A DNA stretch of 64,000 nt from positions 124,001 through 188,000 of the forward strand of contig CBDDKF010000014.1 in the NCBI GenBank assembly GCA_965230015.1, read 5' to 3'. This stretch comes from JABSQH01 sp965230015. GTDB taxonomy: Bacteria; Actinomycetota; Acidimicrobiia; Acidimicrobiales; Ilumatobacteraceae. The position numbers and the translations under genes are program-made. Shown here one piece after another: positions 29,480 through 37,756 of this stretch (the stretch's first letter is position 1; each line of letters starts with the position of its first letter). Below the pieces are notes generated by a model, which was not told where the DNA came from, searched no databases, and was given only the letters and a program-made list of their open reading frames with translations.

Positions 29480-30669
29480 CCGAAGTGCTCCTCGATGAAC
29501 GCCGTGAGCAGCTGCACGCCGATGGCGATGGACCGCTCGTCGACGTCGAAGTGTCCGGCATGCAGGTCGAGATGGCGGAGCGAGTCGGGGTCGTGCACCC
29601 CGAGACGGACATACACACCAGGTACCTCGCGGGTGTACCAGGCGAAGTCGTCGCCGCCCCAGCTCTGTTCGACGACGACGACGCGGTCGTCGCCGAAGCG
29701 TCGGGTTGCCGCTCGACCGACCGCGTCGGTCACCGCCACGTCGTTCACCACGGGTGGAACCCCGTGGGTGTAGTTGAGCTCGGCATGCGCGCTGTGTTCG
29801 CCGAGCACCTCGTGGAGTGCCCGCTCGACCAACTCGGGCAGCTTCTCCCATGCGTCGAGCGAACGGGTGCGTACCGAGGCGCTCATCGCTGCCCGCGTGG
29901 GGATGACGTTGGCGGCGTCGCCGGCTTGGATGGAGCCGAAGACCATCTTCATCTCGTGCTCGTGACCCAGGAGCTCGGCCACGCGGCGCGGCAGCTCGGT
30001 GACCACCTGGGCGGCGACGGCGATCAGGTCGACGGTCAACTCCGGCCGCGCGGTATGACCTCCCGGGCCGGTGAGTTCGATCGTCATCATGTCGGCCGCC
30101 GACGACACCGGGCCGCGGCGCACGCCGATGATGCCGACGTCGAGTTTGGGTTCGACGTGCAGGCCGATCACTGCGTCGCAGCCGGCCAGTGCGTTGTCGG
30201 CGAGTACGTCGAGCGCGCCGCCGGGCACGCGTTCCTCGGCCGGTTGGAACAGGAACCGGAGGTTTCCGGGGCACAGCTCGGGGTTGCGGGCGAAGAACAG
30301 CGCCACGCCGAGGCCGACGGTTGTGTGCACGTCGTGCCCGCAGGCGTGCGACACGCCAGGCACCTGGCTGCGGTACGGGACGTCTTTGTCGTCGTGCATG
30401 GCCAGCGCATCGATGTCGGAGCGAATGGCCACGCGCGGACCCGGGCGAGGCCCATCGATGTCGCACCACAAACCCGTACCAACCGAGAACCCGTGGGTGG
30501 TGACGCCGGCGAGGTCGAGGCGATTGGCGATGAATCGAGTCGTCGCGTACTCCTCGCCGCTCACTTCGGGGTTGGCGTGCAGCTCGCGGCGCAGCGCGAT
30601 GAGGTCGTTGCCGTGTTGGTCGAGCCAGCGATCGACCGAGTCGGACAGTGCGCTGCCCGCAGCGGTCAT
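29476..30669 (-). CDS. M20-family amidohydrolase
   Basis: 397 residues. The metal-binding and catalytic motifs are visible: RRELHANPEVSGEEY at the N-terminus, GVSHACGHDVHTTVGLG (the Cys/His metal site typical of hippurate and N-acyl-amino-acid hydrolases), and FLFQPAEERVPGG. A lid dimerisation domain lies at about residues 185-300. The family cleaves N-acyl amino acids, indole-3-acetyl or mercapturate-like conjugates. Overlaps of 4 bp with both neighbours imply coupled translation. In this context a thiol conjugate is a possible substrate, which remains a guess. Confidence 0.88.
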   Translation of the reverse strand: MTAAGSALSDSVDRWLDQHGNDLIALRRELHANPEVSGEEYATTRFIANRLDLAGVTTHGFSVGTGLWCDIDGPRPGPRVAIRSDIDALAMHDDKDVPYRSQVPGVSHACGHDVHTTVGLGVALFFARNPELCPGNLRFLFQPAEERVPGGALDVLADNALAGCDAVIGLHVEPKLDVGIIGVRRGPVSSAADMMTIELTGPGGHTARPELTVDLIAVAAQVVTELPRRVAELLGHEHEMKMVFGSIQAGDAANVIPTRAAMSASVRTRSLDAWEKLPELVERALHEVLGEHSAHAELNYTHGVPPVVNDVAVTDAVGRAATRRFGDDRVVVVEQSWGGDDFAWYTREVPGVYVRLGVHDPDSLRHLDLHAGHFDVDERSIAIGVQLLTAFIEEHFG

Positions 30670-31817
30670 GGTTGGGCTGGTCGGTCGGCGTCGAGTTCGA
30701 TGCGCAGGTGATCGACCACGTCATGGAGCGTACCGCCGCCGGCGACCACCGCCCTCTGTCGAGCAGTGCCCGATCCGTTGCTGGCGATGCGGGCGATCTC
30801 GTCGAGCTGGGCCGTCGCGCCGATCCGTTCAGCGGTGGGAGCGAGTTCGACGAGGAGTTCGTCGATCAGCTCGCGCACCGGCCGCCGCATGGGCGAGCCC
30901 TCATCAGGGTGCTCCACGATCAGGCGGGCGTCGAGGCCGTAGCGGGCGGCCAACCAACGGTTTTCACGCACCGTCCACTCGCGCGGCGGGTCGGGCAAGC
31001 CACCGTTGTCGAGCTGGTCTTCGCACCAGGCCACCAGCGCCTGCGCCAGACCGGCGAGCGCGGTTGCCTCGCGCAGCGTCGGCGTGGCGTCGCACATCCG
31101 GAACTCAACGGTGCCGAAGTCGGGATGCGGACGGAGGTCCCACCACACCTCGCGAATCGACGAGATGCACTCCGAGTCGAGCAGGGTCGACATGAACTCT
31201 TCGAAGTCGACCCAGTCGGCGAGCTGGGGCGGCAACCCAGCGGTGGGCAGCGACTCGAAGACCTTCGAGCGCGCCGACGCCAGACCGGAATCCTCCCCTT
31301 CGAAGAACGGACTCGACGCCGACAGCGCCAACATGATCGGCAGCGACCGGGTCAGCTCGTTGATGATGGCGATGGCGCGCTCGCCGCTGCGCACTCCCAC
31401 GTGCACGTGCATGCCGCAGATCAGCAGGCGGCGCGCGGGCCACTGCATGGCTTCGATCAGCTCGTGGTACCGCGGCGGCGGGCTGATCAGCTGCCGCGCC
31501 GCTTGTCCGAACGGGTGCGTGCCCGAGCTGATTAGGGCGATGCCTCGGGCGTCGGCCTCGCGGCGCACCTCGTCGAGGGTTGCCTGCAGGTCGGCATGTG
31601 CCTCGTCGGCGGTTTCGCACACGCCGGTGATGATCTCGATCGTGCTCTGGAACAGCTCGTGTTTGGCCTTCGGGTGTTCGCCGTCGTGCCCCGCCGAGAG
31701 CACGTCGAGCAACTTGGGGGCGGCCGAGATCAAGTCGCCCGTGCCCGCGTCGATCAGGTGCAGCTCCAGCTCGACGCCAACGGTCGGACGCGGGTTGCTG
31801 GTGAAGTTGATCGTCAT
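30666..31817 (-). CDS. Glutamate-cysteine ligase-like carboxylate-amine ligase (GCS2/YbdK)
   Basis: 383 residues starting MTINFTSNPRPTVGVELELHL, the strand that opens the GCS2 ATP-grasp-like fold. VGVELEL and the block LLICGMHVHVGVRSGERAI carry substrate and metal residues. FGTVEFRMCDATP follows. YbdK-type enzymes join glutamate to cysteine weakly. In actinobacteria relatives (EgtA) make gamma-glutamylcysteine for ergothioneine. It starts 28 bp after the peroxidase stop and overlaps the M20 gene by ATGA. It is therefore the likely thiol-making step of this operon. Confidence 0.86.
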   Translation of the reverse strand: MTINFTSNPRPTVGVELELHLIDAGTGDLISAAPKLLDVLSAGHDGEHPKAKHELFQSTIEIITGVCETADEAHADLQATLDEVRREADARGIALISSGTHPFGQAARQLISPPPRYHELIEAMQWPARRLLICGMHVHVGVRSGERAIAIINELTRSLPIMLALSASSPFFEGEDSGLASARSKVFESLPTAGLPPQLADWVDFEEFMSTLLDSECISSIREVWWDLRPHPDFGTVEFRMCDATPTLREATALAGLAQALVAWCEDQLDNGGLPDPPREWTVRENRWLAARYGLDARLIVEHPDEGSPMRRPVRELIDELLVELAPTAERIGATAQLDEIARIASNGSGTARQRAVVAGGGTLHDVVDHLRIELDADRPAQP

Positions 31818-31845
31818 CGGCGTGGGGCGGCGGATGTGCTGAAAA

Positions 31846-32322
31846 TCAGGTCCGGTAGTCGTCGAGTTGGGCGGCGATCTCCTCCGGCGTGACCGGCGGC
31901 GCAAACCTGGCGACCACATCGCCCGCGCCGTTCACCAAGAACTTCTCGAAGTTCCACGTGATGTCGCTCGAATCGCCCTCGCCGGGCTGTTCGCCCTTCA
32001 AGAACTTGTACAGCGGGGCCGCGCCGTCGCCGTTCACCTCGATCTTGGAGAACATCGGGAACGTCACGCCGAACTCGTTGGTGGCGAACTCCAGGATCTC
32101 CGCATCGGTGCCCGGTTCTTGATTGGCGAACTGGTTGCACGGGAAGGCCAACACGGTCACGTCGTCGTTGTCGTCGTGGAGCGTACGCAGACCTGCGTAC
32201 TGCGGGGTGAGGCCTCAATGGGTGGCAACGTTGACGACCAGGCAGAGTTGCCCGGCGAATCCATCGAACGCCACCGTGTCGCCGGTGATCGAGGTCATCT
32301 CGAAGTCGTGGAACGTGCTCAT
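31846..32322 (-). CDS. Glutathione peroxidase with an in-frame TGA (candidate selenocysteine) at the catalytic residue
   Basis: 158 codons counting TGA at 32215-32217 as residue 36. The flank is LCLVVNVATH-[TGA]-GLTPQYAGL, exactly where the family has Cys or Sec. The frame on both sides is the same, so there is no frameshift. The other active-site parts are present: Gln64 in AFPCNQFANQEPG, and Trp123/Asn124 in ITWNFEKFLV. The predicted reaction is reduction of peroxides with thiol. A hairpin at 32183-32200 follows the TGA. The ATG at 32322 gives standard family length. The alternative is a point error TGC to TGA. Its start lies only 21 bp from the divergent enoyl-CoA hydratase start, so the promoter must sit within or next to that gene. 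Confidence 0.85.
32180..32217 (-). promoter_or_regulatory. Candidate bacterial SECIS hairpin after the peroxidase TGA
   Basis: On the minus strand, 15 bases after TGA begins GTACGCAGGTCTGCGTAC (32200-32183), a perfect dyad of 8+2+8 bases. It can be drawn as a 6-bp stem with loop AGGTCT. The decamer GCAGGTCTGC is the same as the loop region of the E. coli fdhF SECIS as I recall it, where GGUC is the SelB contact. The loop lies 21 bases from the TGA, within the distance seen for bacterial SECIS elements. Confidence 0.72.
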
Positions 32323-32343
32323 GGCCGACGACACTAGACCGCC

Positions 32344-33192
32344 ATGAGCACGACGCAGCCCTCCGCCGCCGACGCAGCCGGGATGTCGCAGCGCGATGTG
32401 GCCGTCGACGGAGGCGACGGCGCCGACGGCCCGGTGATCCGGGTGGTCACGATCGAGCGCCCCGCAGTGCGCAACGCGGTCGACGGCCCGACCGCACAAC
32501 TGCTGTACGACGCGTTCATCGAGCTCGATCGCGACGAGCGGGTCGCAGCTGCGGTGCTCACTGGCGCCGACGGCACGTTCTGTGCCGGCGCCGATCTCGG
32601 AGCGATCTCCGACGGCCGCGGCAATCGCGTCACCGAGGACAGCGGCGACGACATCGTCGGCACGGTAGGTCCCATGGGTCCGACGCGGCTCGACCTCGAC
32701 ACGCCGGTGATCGCTGCCGTCGAGGGGTACGCAGTTGCCGGTGGGCTGGAGCTCGCCCTGTGGTGCGACCTACGAGTTGCCGCGGCCGACGCCGTGTTCG
32801 GCGTGTTCTGTCGTCGCTGGGGGGTGCCGTTGATCGACGATGGCACCGTGCGCCTGCCCCGCCTGATCGGCGAGTCGTGGGCGACCGACCTCATCCTGAC
32901 CGGCCGCGAGGTGCGGGCCGACGAGGCCGAGCGCATCGGCTTGGCCAATCGCGTCGTCGCCAGCGGGACGGCCGTCGACGCGGCGATCGAGCTGGCCGCA
33001 CGCATCGCCTCGTTTCCTCCGAAGTGCGTGCGCAGCGATCGCCGTTCGATGCGCGATCAGCAGGGTCATTCGCTCGGACATGCCCTCGCCCGCGAGGTCG
33101 AGCTCGGTATGGACACGATCCGGTCAGGCGAGACGCTGGAGGGCGCGGCGCGCTTCGCCGCAGGCGAGGGTCGCCACGGCGCCGGCACGTAG
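32344..33192 (+). CDS. Enoyl-CoA hydratase/isomerase family protein
   Basis: 282 residues of the crotonase fold. Oxyanion-hole blocks are visible: GADGTFCAGADLGAIS and AAVEGYAVAGGLELALWCDLRV. The C-terminal helices contain GLANRVVASGTAVDAAIELA. The residue in the second Glu position (GVPLIDDGTVRLPRLIG) differs from canonical hydratases, so isomerase or hydrolase activity cannot be excluded. It probably acts in acyl-CoA degradation. Divergent from the peroxidase operon. Confidence 0.87.
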   Translation: MSTTQPSAADAAGMSQRDVAVDGGDGADGPVIRVVTIERPAVRNAVDGPTAQLLYDAFIELDRDERVAAAVLTGADGTFCAGADLGAISDGRGNRVTEDSGDDIVGTVGPMGPTRLDLDTPVIAAVEGYAVAGGLELALWCDLRVAAADAVFGVFCRRWGVPLIDDGTVRLPRLIGESWATDLILTGREVRADEAERIGLANRVVASGTAVDAAIELAARIASFPPKCVRSDRRSMRDQQGHSLGHALAREVELGMDTIRSGETLEGAARFAAGEGRHGAGT

Positions 33193-33299
33193 CCACATCG
33201 TCGCCGTGCCGACGGCGCGCTGACGATATGGACGGCGCGGTGCGCGCATGAACGGGCACTAGCATTGCCGGGACTCATGTCCGACGATCGACAACGAAG

Positions 33300-34628
33300 T
33301 TGACGCCGTTCCTGACCGCCCTCGGTCTGTTCGGCGCGATCGCCCTGATCGCCGCCAACGGCTACTTCGTCGCTGCGGAGTTCTCCTTCGTTGCGGCTCG
33401 GCGGTCGAGGTTCATCGAACGCGCCGATCAGGGTGACAAGAAGTCTGCCCGCGCCGTCACCGTGCATCGGCGGCTCAGCTTCATGTTGTCGGGGGCACAG
33501 CTGGGCATCACGGTCACGACGCTGGTTCTTGGCTTCATCGCCGAGCCGGCCATCGCCGCGGTGATCGAACCGCTGCTCGACCTGCTCGGCGTGCCGTCGT
33601 CGGCCACGTTCGGCATCTCGTTGGTGATCGCGTTCGTGCTGGCCACCGGGATTCAGATGGTGTTCGGTGAGCTGGCGCCCAAGAACCTGGCGATCGCCAA
33701 GCCCGAGCCGGTGGCCCGGGCGCTCGCACCGTCGACCCTGATCTTCATGCGCGTCGCCGGACCCGTGATTCGGTTGTTCGATGGCGCGGCCAACCGGCTG
33801 CTGCGGCTGCTCGGCATCGACCCAGTCGACGAGTTGCACGGCGCGGTGTCGGCCGAAGAACTCGACTTGATCGTCGACTCGTCGGCCGAGAGCGGCACGC
33901 TCACCCCGGCGCAGGCGGCGTTGCTCGAACGGGCGATCGACTTCCCAGCGCTCGAGGCCGCCGATGCAATGATTCCCTGGAACCGGGCGGTCACGATCGG
34001 TGCCACGGCGACCGCCTCGGACCTGCGCGACGCGATGTCGTCGACGCATTCGCGATTCCCGGTGCTCGACGACGACGGTGCCGTCCTCGGCATCGTGCAC
34101 GCCAAGGACCTCCTCGGCGTGGAGCGCAACGCATACGACGCCACGCTGGTCGAAGAACTGGCGCATCCGGTTCACGCCGTACCCGAAGCGGCAGGGCTCA
34201 ACATCGTGCTCGCCGAGCTGCGCTCGCACTCCACCGAGATGGCGCTCGTGATCGACGAGTACGGCGCACCGGCCGGCATCATCACGTTGGAAGACATCGT
34301 CGAAGAGCTAGTCGGCGAGATCGAAGACGAGTACGACCCAGCCGAACAGCACATCGACCAGATCGCCGACGGCGTGTGGTCGATCGATGCGGCGACGCGC
34401 CCCGACGAGATCGAACGGCTCGCGGGGCTCAGCTTGCCCGAGGGTGAGTACGACACCGTCGCTGGTCTGATGCTCGACCGCCTGGAGCGCATCGCCGAGG
34501 TCGGCGACACCATCGCCGTCGATGGCATCGAGCTCACGGTGCTCGACGTCGACGGCTACAGCATCTCGCGCGTGCAACTTCGGTCGTTGCCTGATCCCGA
34601 CGACACCGACACGGAGGACGACTCGTGA
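33300..34628 (+). CDS. CNNM/CorC-type membrane protein with CBS domains (first of two)
   Basis: 442 residues. A DUF21/CNNM transmembrane domain covers residues 1-190 (LFGAIALIAANGYFVAAEFSF; ITVTTLVLGFIAEPAIAAVI). A CBS pair lies at about 205-330 (MIPWNRAVTIGATAT; VIDEYGAPAGIITLEDIVEEL), and a CorC_HlyC transporter-associated domain at about 345-430. The family is linked to Mg2+ or Co2+ homeostasis; the older name is hemolysin C. The start is TTG at 33300, since no in-frame ATG precedes the first helix. The following gene overlaps by GTGA. Confidence 0.9.
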   Translation: MTPFLTALGLFGAIALIAANGYFVAAEFSFVAARRSRFIERADQGDKKSARAVTVHRRLSFMLSGAQLGITVTTLVLGFIAEPAIAAVIEPLLDLLGVPSSATFGISLVIAFVLATGIQMVFGELAPKNLAIAKPEPVARALAPSTLIFMRVAGPVIRLFDGAANRLLRLLGIDPVDELHGAVSAEELDLIVDSSAESGTLTPAQAALLERAIDFPALEAADAMIPWNRAVTIGATATASDLRDAMSSTHSRFPVLDDDGAVLGIVHAKDLLGVERNAYDATLVEELAHPVHAVPEAAGLNIVLAELRSHSTEMALVIDEYGAPAGIITLEDIVEELVGEIEDEYDPAEQHIDQIADGVWSIDAATRPDEIERLAGLSLPEGEYDTVAGLMLDRLERIAEVGDTIAVDGIELTVLDVDGYSISRVQLRSLPDPDDTDTEDDS

Positions 34629-36007
34629 CGCCGCAGCTGGCCACCGCCGGCCTCATGGCCGCCGACGAGGGCATCAGCATCAACGTGACCGGCCTGGTGC
34701 TGGCGGTGGTGTTCCTGGCGTTGAACGGGTTCTTCGTCGCTGCCGAGTTCGCACTGTTGGCGTCGCGGCGATCGCGCATCGAACAGCTCGAAGCAGAGGG
34801 AGACCGTCGCGCCAAGCACGCCGCTGCGGGTCTACGTGAGATCACCTTGATGCTTGCCGGCGCGCAACTCGGCATCACGATGTGTTCGCTCGGTCTCGGT
34901 GCTGTCGCCGAACCTGCGGTCGCCGGTGTGATCGAGGGGGTGCTCGGAGAGGCGTTCAGCCTGTCGAGCACCGCGCGGCACATCATCGCCTTCGTCATCG
35001 GGTTGTCGATCGTGGTGTTCTTGCACATGGTGGTCGGCGAGATGGCGCCCAAGTCGTGGGCGATCTCTCATCCGGAAGACTCGGCCCTGCGGTTGATTCG
35101 GCCCTTCCGGGCCTTCGTCACGCTGCTGCGCCCCCTGATTCGGGCGCTCAATGGCATCGCCAACGTGGTCGTCAAGGCCGTCGGCGTCGAGCCGCAGGAC
35201 GAGCGGGCCATGGCCCACTCCGCTCCCGATCTGTTGCTGTTGCTCCACGAGTCGGCTGGTTCGGGCGGCATCGCCCAGCAAGAACACGAGCTGTTGACGC
35301 GCTCGTTGGAGCTGTCCGGGCTGACCGCCGTCGACGCCATGACCACGCGGCGTGACATCGTCGCCGTCGCCGCCGATGCCACCGCTGCCGAAGCCGCCGC
35401 CGAAGCACATCGCACGGGACGTACCCGGGTCGTCGTGCACCAAGACGACCTCGATCACATCGCGGGCTTCGTGCATGCCAAGGACCTGCTGCGCCTGCCA
35501 CAAGGGACGTGGCCGACCACCACCGTGGCGTCGGTGGTGCGGCCGATCATGGTCACCCCCGAGCACCACCGCCTCGAGGACCTGTTAGTGGAGATGCGCA
35601 CCGATCGCCAACACATCTCGCTCGTCGTCGACGAGCACGGGACCGTGCTCGGTGTGGTCACCCTCGAAGACGTGTTGGAGGAACTGATCGGCGACTTCGC
35701 CGACGAGTCCGACGATCGCATCGGTGGTTGCGAGCGTCTGTCGGACGGGTCGTATCGCATCTCCGGGTCGATCCGCGCCGACGAATTCACGGCGTGTACC
35801 GGCGCCGACCTGCCCGATGGCGATTGGCAGACGCTTGCCGGCTACGTGATCAACGAACTCGACGAGATTCCCAGCGTCGGCGACGTGATCACCACGCCGG
35901 TCGCCCGCTTCGAGGTGGCGGAGATGGATGGGTTCGCGATCGAGGCCCTCCTGGTCAACGTGCGCCAACCGGCGGCGGTCGACGGACTTCCCACCGCCGA
36001 ACGCTGA
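34625..36007 (+). CDS. CNNM/CorC-type membrane protein with CBS domains (second of two)
   Basis: 460 residues with the same domain order as its neighbour: CNNM membrane domain (VVFLALNGFFVAAEFALLASR), CBS pair (MTTRRDIVAVAADAT; VVDEHGTVLGVVTLEDVLEEL), and CorC_HlyC domain. It is a tandem paralogue, coupled to the first by a 4-bp overlap, so the two may form a heterodimer. CNNM proteins are dimers; heterodimer formation here is inferred. Confidence 0.9.
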   Translation: MTPQLATAGLMAADEGISINVTGLVLAVVFLALNGFFVAAEFALLASRRSRIEQLEAEGDRRAKHAAAGLREITLMLAGAQLGITMCSLGLGAVAEPAVAGVIEGVLGEAFSLSSTARHIIAFVIGLSIVVFLHMVVGEMAPKSWAISHPEDSALRLIRPFRAFVTLLRPLIRALNGIANVVVKAVGVEPQDERAMAHSAPDLLLLLHESAGSGGIAQQEHELLTRSLELSGLTAVDAMTTRRDIVAVAADATAAEAAAEAHRTGRTRVVVHQDDLDHIAGFVHAKDLLRLPQGTWPTTTVASVVRPIMVTPEHHRLEDLLVEMRTDRQHISLVVDEHGTVLGVVTLEDVLEELIGDFADESDDRIGGCERLSDGSYRISGSIRADEFTACTGADLPDGDWQTLAGYVINELDEIPSVGDVITTPVARFEVAEMDGFAIEALLVNVRQPAAVDGLPTAER

Positions 36008-36049
36008 GCGCTCCCGCGACGGCGTCGTGCGCGGGGATACGGTCGGGGT

Positions 36050-36664
36050 GTGCCGATCCCCAAGCGGTGGCTGAACGACGAGGAGACCGTCGCCGTCGAT
36101 CTGCATCCTCATTGGTCGTACCTGGTGGCCCCGGTGGTGGTGGCGGTCGGCGCAATCGTGGCCGGCGTGATCGCGCTGCGAGCGACCGATCCCGACGAGT
36201 GGCCCCGCGACGTTGCCGGCTGGGGCGCAGTGGCCTTGCTCGTCGCCTCGGTGCTGTGGCTTGTGGTGCGCTACCTGCGGTGGAGCTCGTCGAGCTTCGT
36301 CATCACCAACGATCGGCTGATCTATCGCACGGGCGTGTTGTCGCGGCGAGGAATCGAGATTCCGCTGGAGCGAGTCAACTCGGTGCACTACGAGCAGTCG
36401 CTCGGTGGTCGCCTCATCGGCTCAGGGACGCTGATCGTCGAGTCGGGTGGCGAGTACGGACGGCAACACTTCGTCGGCATCCGCGGTCCCAGTCGGATTC
36501 AACGGGCGCTGCATCACCAGCTCGACGTGAACGAACAGCGCAATCGCGGCGGCGATGGCCCGTCGGCTGACATCGCCGGCCAGATCGAACGCCTCGAAGC
36601 GATGCGCATGCGCGGCACGATCACCGACGAAGAGTTCGAGCTGCACAAACGACGGTTGCTGTAA
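36050..36664 (+). CDS. PH-domain membrane protein with a SHOCT tail
   Basis: 204 residues. Two membrane segments (SYLVAPVVVAVGAIVAGVIAL; AVALLVASVLWLVVRYL) are followed by a bacterial PH-like (YdbS/bPH2) domain (VITNDRLIYRTGVLSRRGIEI, then LERVNSVHYEQS). The C-terminal SHOCT motif reads QIERLEAMRMRGTITDEEFE. SHOCT tails are oligomerisation or membrane-control elements. Function unknown. The TAA stop lies inside inverted-repeat copy 3. Confidence 0.82.
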   Translation: MPIPKRWLNDEETVAVDLHPHWSYLVAPVVVAVGAIVAGVIALRATDPDEWPRDVAGWGAVALLVASVLWLVVRYLRWSSSSFVITNDRLIYRTGVLSRRGIEIPLERVNSVHYEQSLGGRLIGSGTLIVESGGEYGRQHFVGIRGPSRIQRALHHQLDVNEQRNRGGDGPSADIAGQIERLEAMRMRGTITDEEFELHKRRLL

Positions 36665-36727
36665 CGGTGGTGTCTGACACCGTGTTACACCTAGGGCGTA
36701 ACACGGTGTCAGACACCACCGTTACAG
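36659..36727. repeat. Long inverted repeat, copy 3, between the PH-domain gene and galK
   Basis: Perfect arms of 30 bases at 36659-36688 and 36698-36727 with a 9-base loop. Both flanking stop codons (TAA at 36662-36664; TAA on the minus strand at 36722-36724) lie inside the arms. It carries the same GTGTCTGACAC core as copies 1 and 2. Probable bidirectional terminator. Confidence 0.9.
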
Positions 36728-37720
36728 CACGCGGGCTGGGCCCGATGGCCGAACGATGGTCCAATCGGCGCCGAACTGGGTATCCGGTGCGGCGAGCGCA
36801 ACGATCGATCCGCCGAATCCTCCGCCCGTGAGCCGCGCCCCGAGTACACCGGGGATGGCGCGTGCGGCATCGACGGCCGCGTCGATGGTCGGGGTCGAGA
36901 TCTCGTAGTCGTCGCGCAAGCTCGTCTGCCCGTCGTTCATCACCGCGCCGGCTGCGTCGAGATCACCGACGCGGAACGCTCGCGCAACCTGGCGCACTCG
37001 TTCGTTCTCGGTGATCACGTGGCGGGCCCGTCGGACGAGCAGCTGGTCATCGAACGCAGCGAGGTCGTCGACGGTCGCCTCGCGGAGCGGGCCGATCGCC
37101 GCTTCGACGCGGGCGCACTCCGCCACGCGGTCGGCATACCCCGAACCGACGAGCGTGCGCGGCTCGACGAAGCGCACCGCAACGACCGCCTCGGCCGGCA
37201 CCGGCACGGGTTCGACCGACTCGGCACGACAATCGATCAACACGGCGTGTCCTGCGACGGCTGAGGTGATGCACAGCTGATCCATGATCCCCGTCGGGAC
37301 ACCGGTTGCGGCATGTTCGGCGGTGCGGGCCGTCCTCGCCAGCTGGTGCGCTGTTCCGTCGAATCCGAGCGCCAATCCCACCGCGCACAGCAGCGAGGCG
37401 CTCGACGACAGCCCGGCGCCTGCCGGCAAGGTGCTGTCGACGGTGCCGGTCATTCCGGTGGTGGCCCCGATATCGCGGGCCATCGCTGCAACGAAGCGGG
37501 CCCAGGCGGGCTCGATGGTGGTCGGGGTGCCGGTGAACGGCAGCGTGAACGAACAGGGCTGCGAATCGAGCGAAGAGTGCAGCTCGACGACGTCGCCGCC
37601 TGGTTCGACCGTGATGGTGATGCCGGTGTCGATGGCCATCGGCATCACCAGTCCGCCGACGTAGTCCGTGTGGTCGCCGATGAGGTTCACCCGACCGGGA
37701 GCGTGGACCACGCGCGGCAT
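36722..37720 (-). CDS. galK: Galactokinase (GHMP kinase)
   Basis: 332 residues from the ATG at 37720. Motif 1 GRVNLIGDHTDYVGG is the galactokinase signature near the N-terminus. Motif 2 LPAGAGLSSSASLLCA binds ATP phosphates, and motif 3 ARLTGGGFGG closes the site. It phosphorylates galactose at C1 (Leloir pathway). The size is below the ~390 of E. coli GalK, but the actinobacterial group is shorter. The ORF extends far upstream without a real start. No other gal genes are nearby. Confidence 0.88.
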   Translation of the reverse strand: MPRVVHAPGRVNLIGDHTDYVGGLVMPMAIDTGITITVEPGGDVVELHSSLDSQPCSFTLPFTGTPTTIEPAWARFVAAMARDIGATTGMTGTVDSTLPAGAGLSSSASLLCAVGLALGFDGTAHQLARTARTAEHAATGVPTGIMDQLCITSAVAGHAVLIDCRAESVEPVPVPAEAVVAVRFVEPRTLVGSGYADRVAECARVEAAIGPLREATVDDLAAFDDQLLVRRARHVITENERVRQVARAFRVGDLDAAGAVMNDGQTSLRDDYEISTPTIDAAVDAARAIPGVLGARLTGGGFGGSIVALAAPDTQFGADWTIVRPSGPARVL

Positions 37721-37756
37721 CGGGCGGACGGTAGCGGATCTGCAACACTCGCCCTC

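Noticed and set aside
31846..32322. Peroxidase as a frameshifted or nonsense pseudogene
   Set aside because: The frame is unchanged across the TGA, the TGA is at the catalytic position, and a SECIS-like hairpin follows at a suitable distance.
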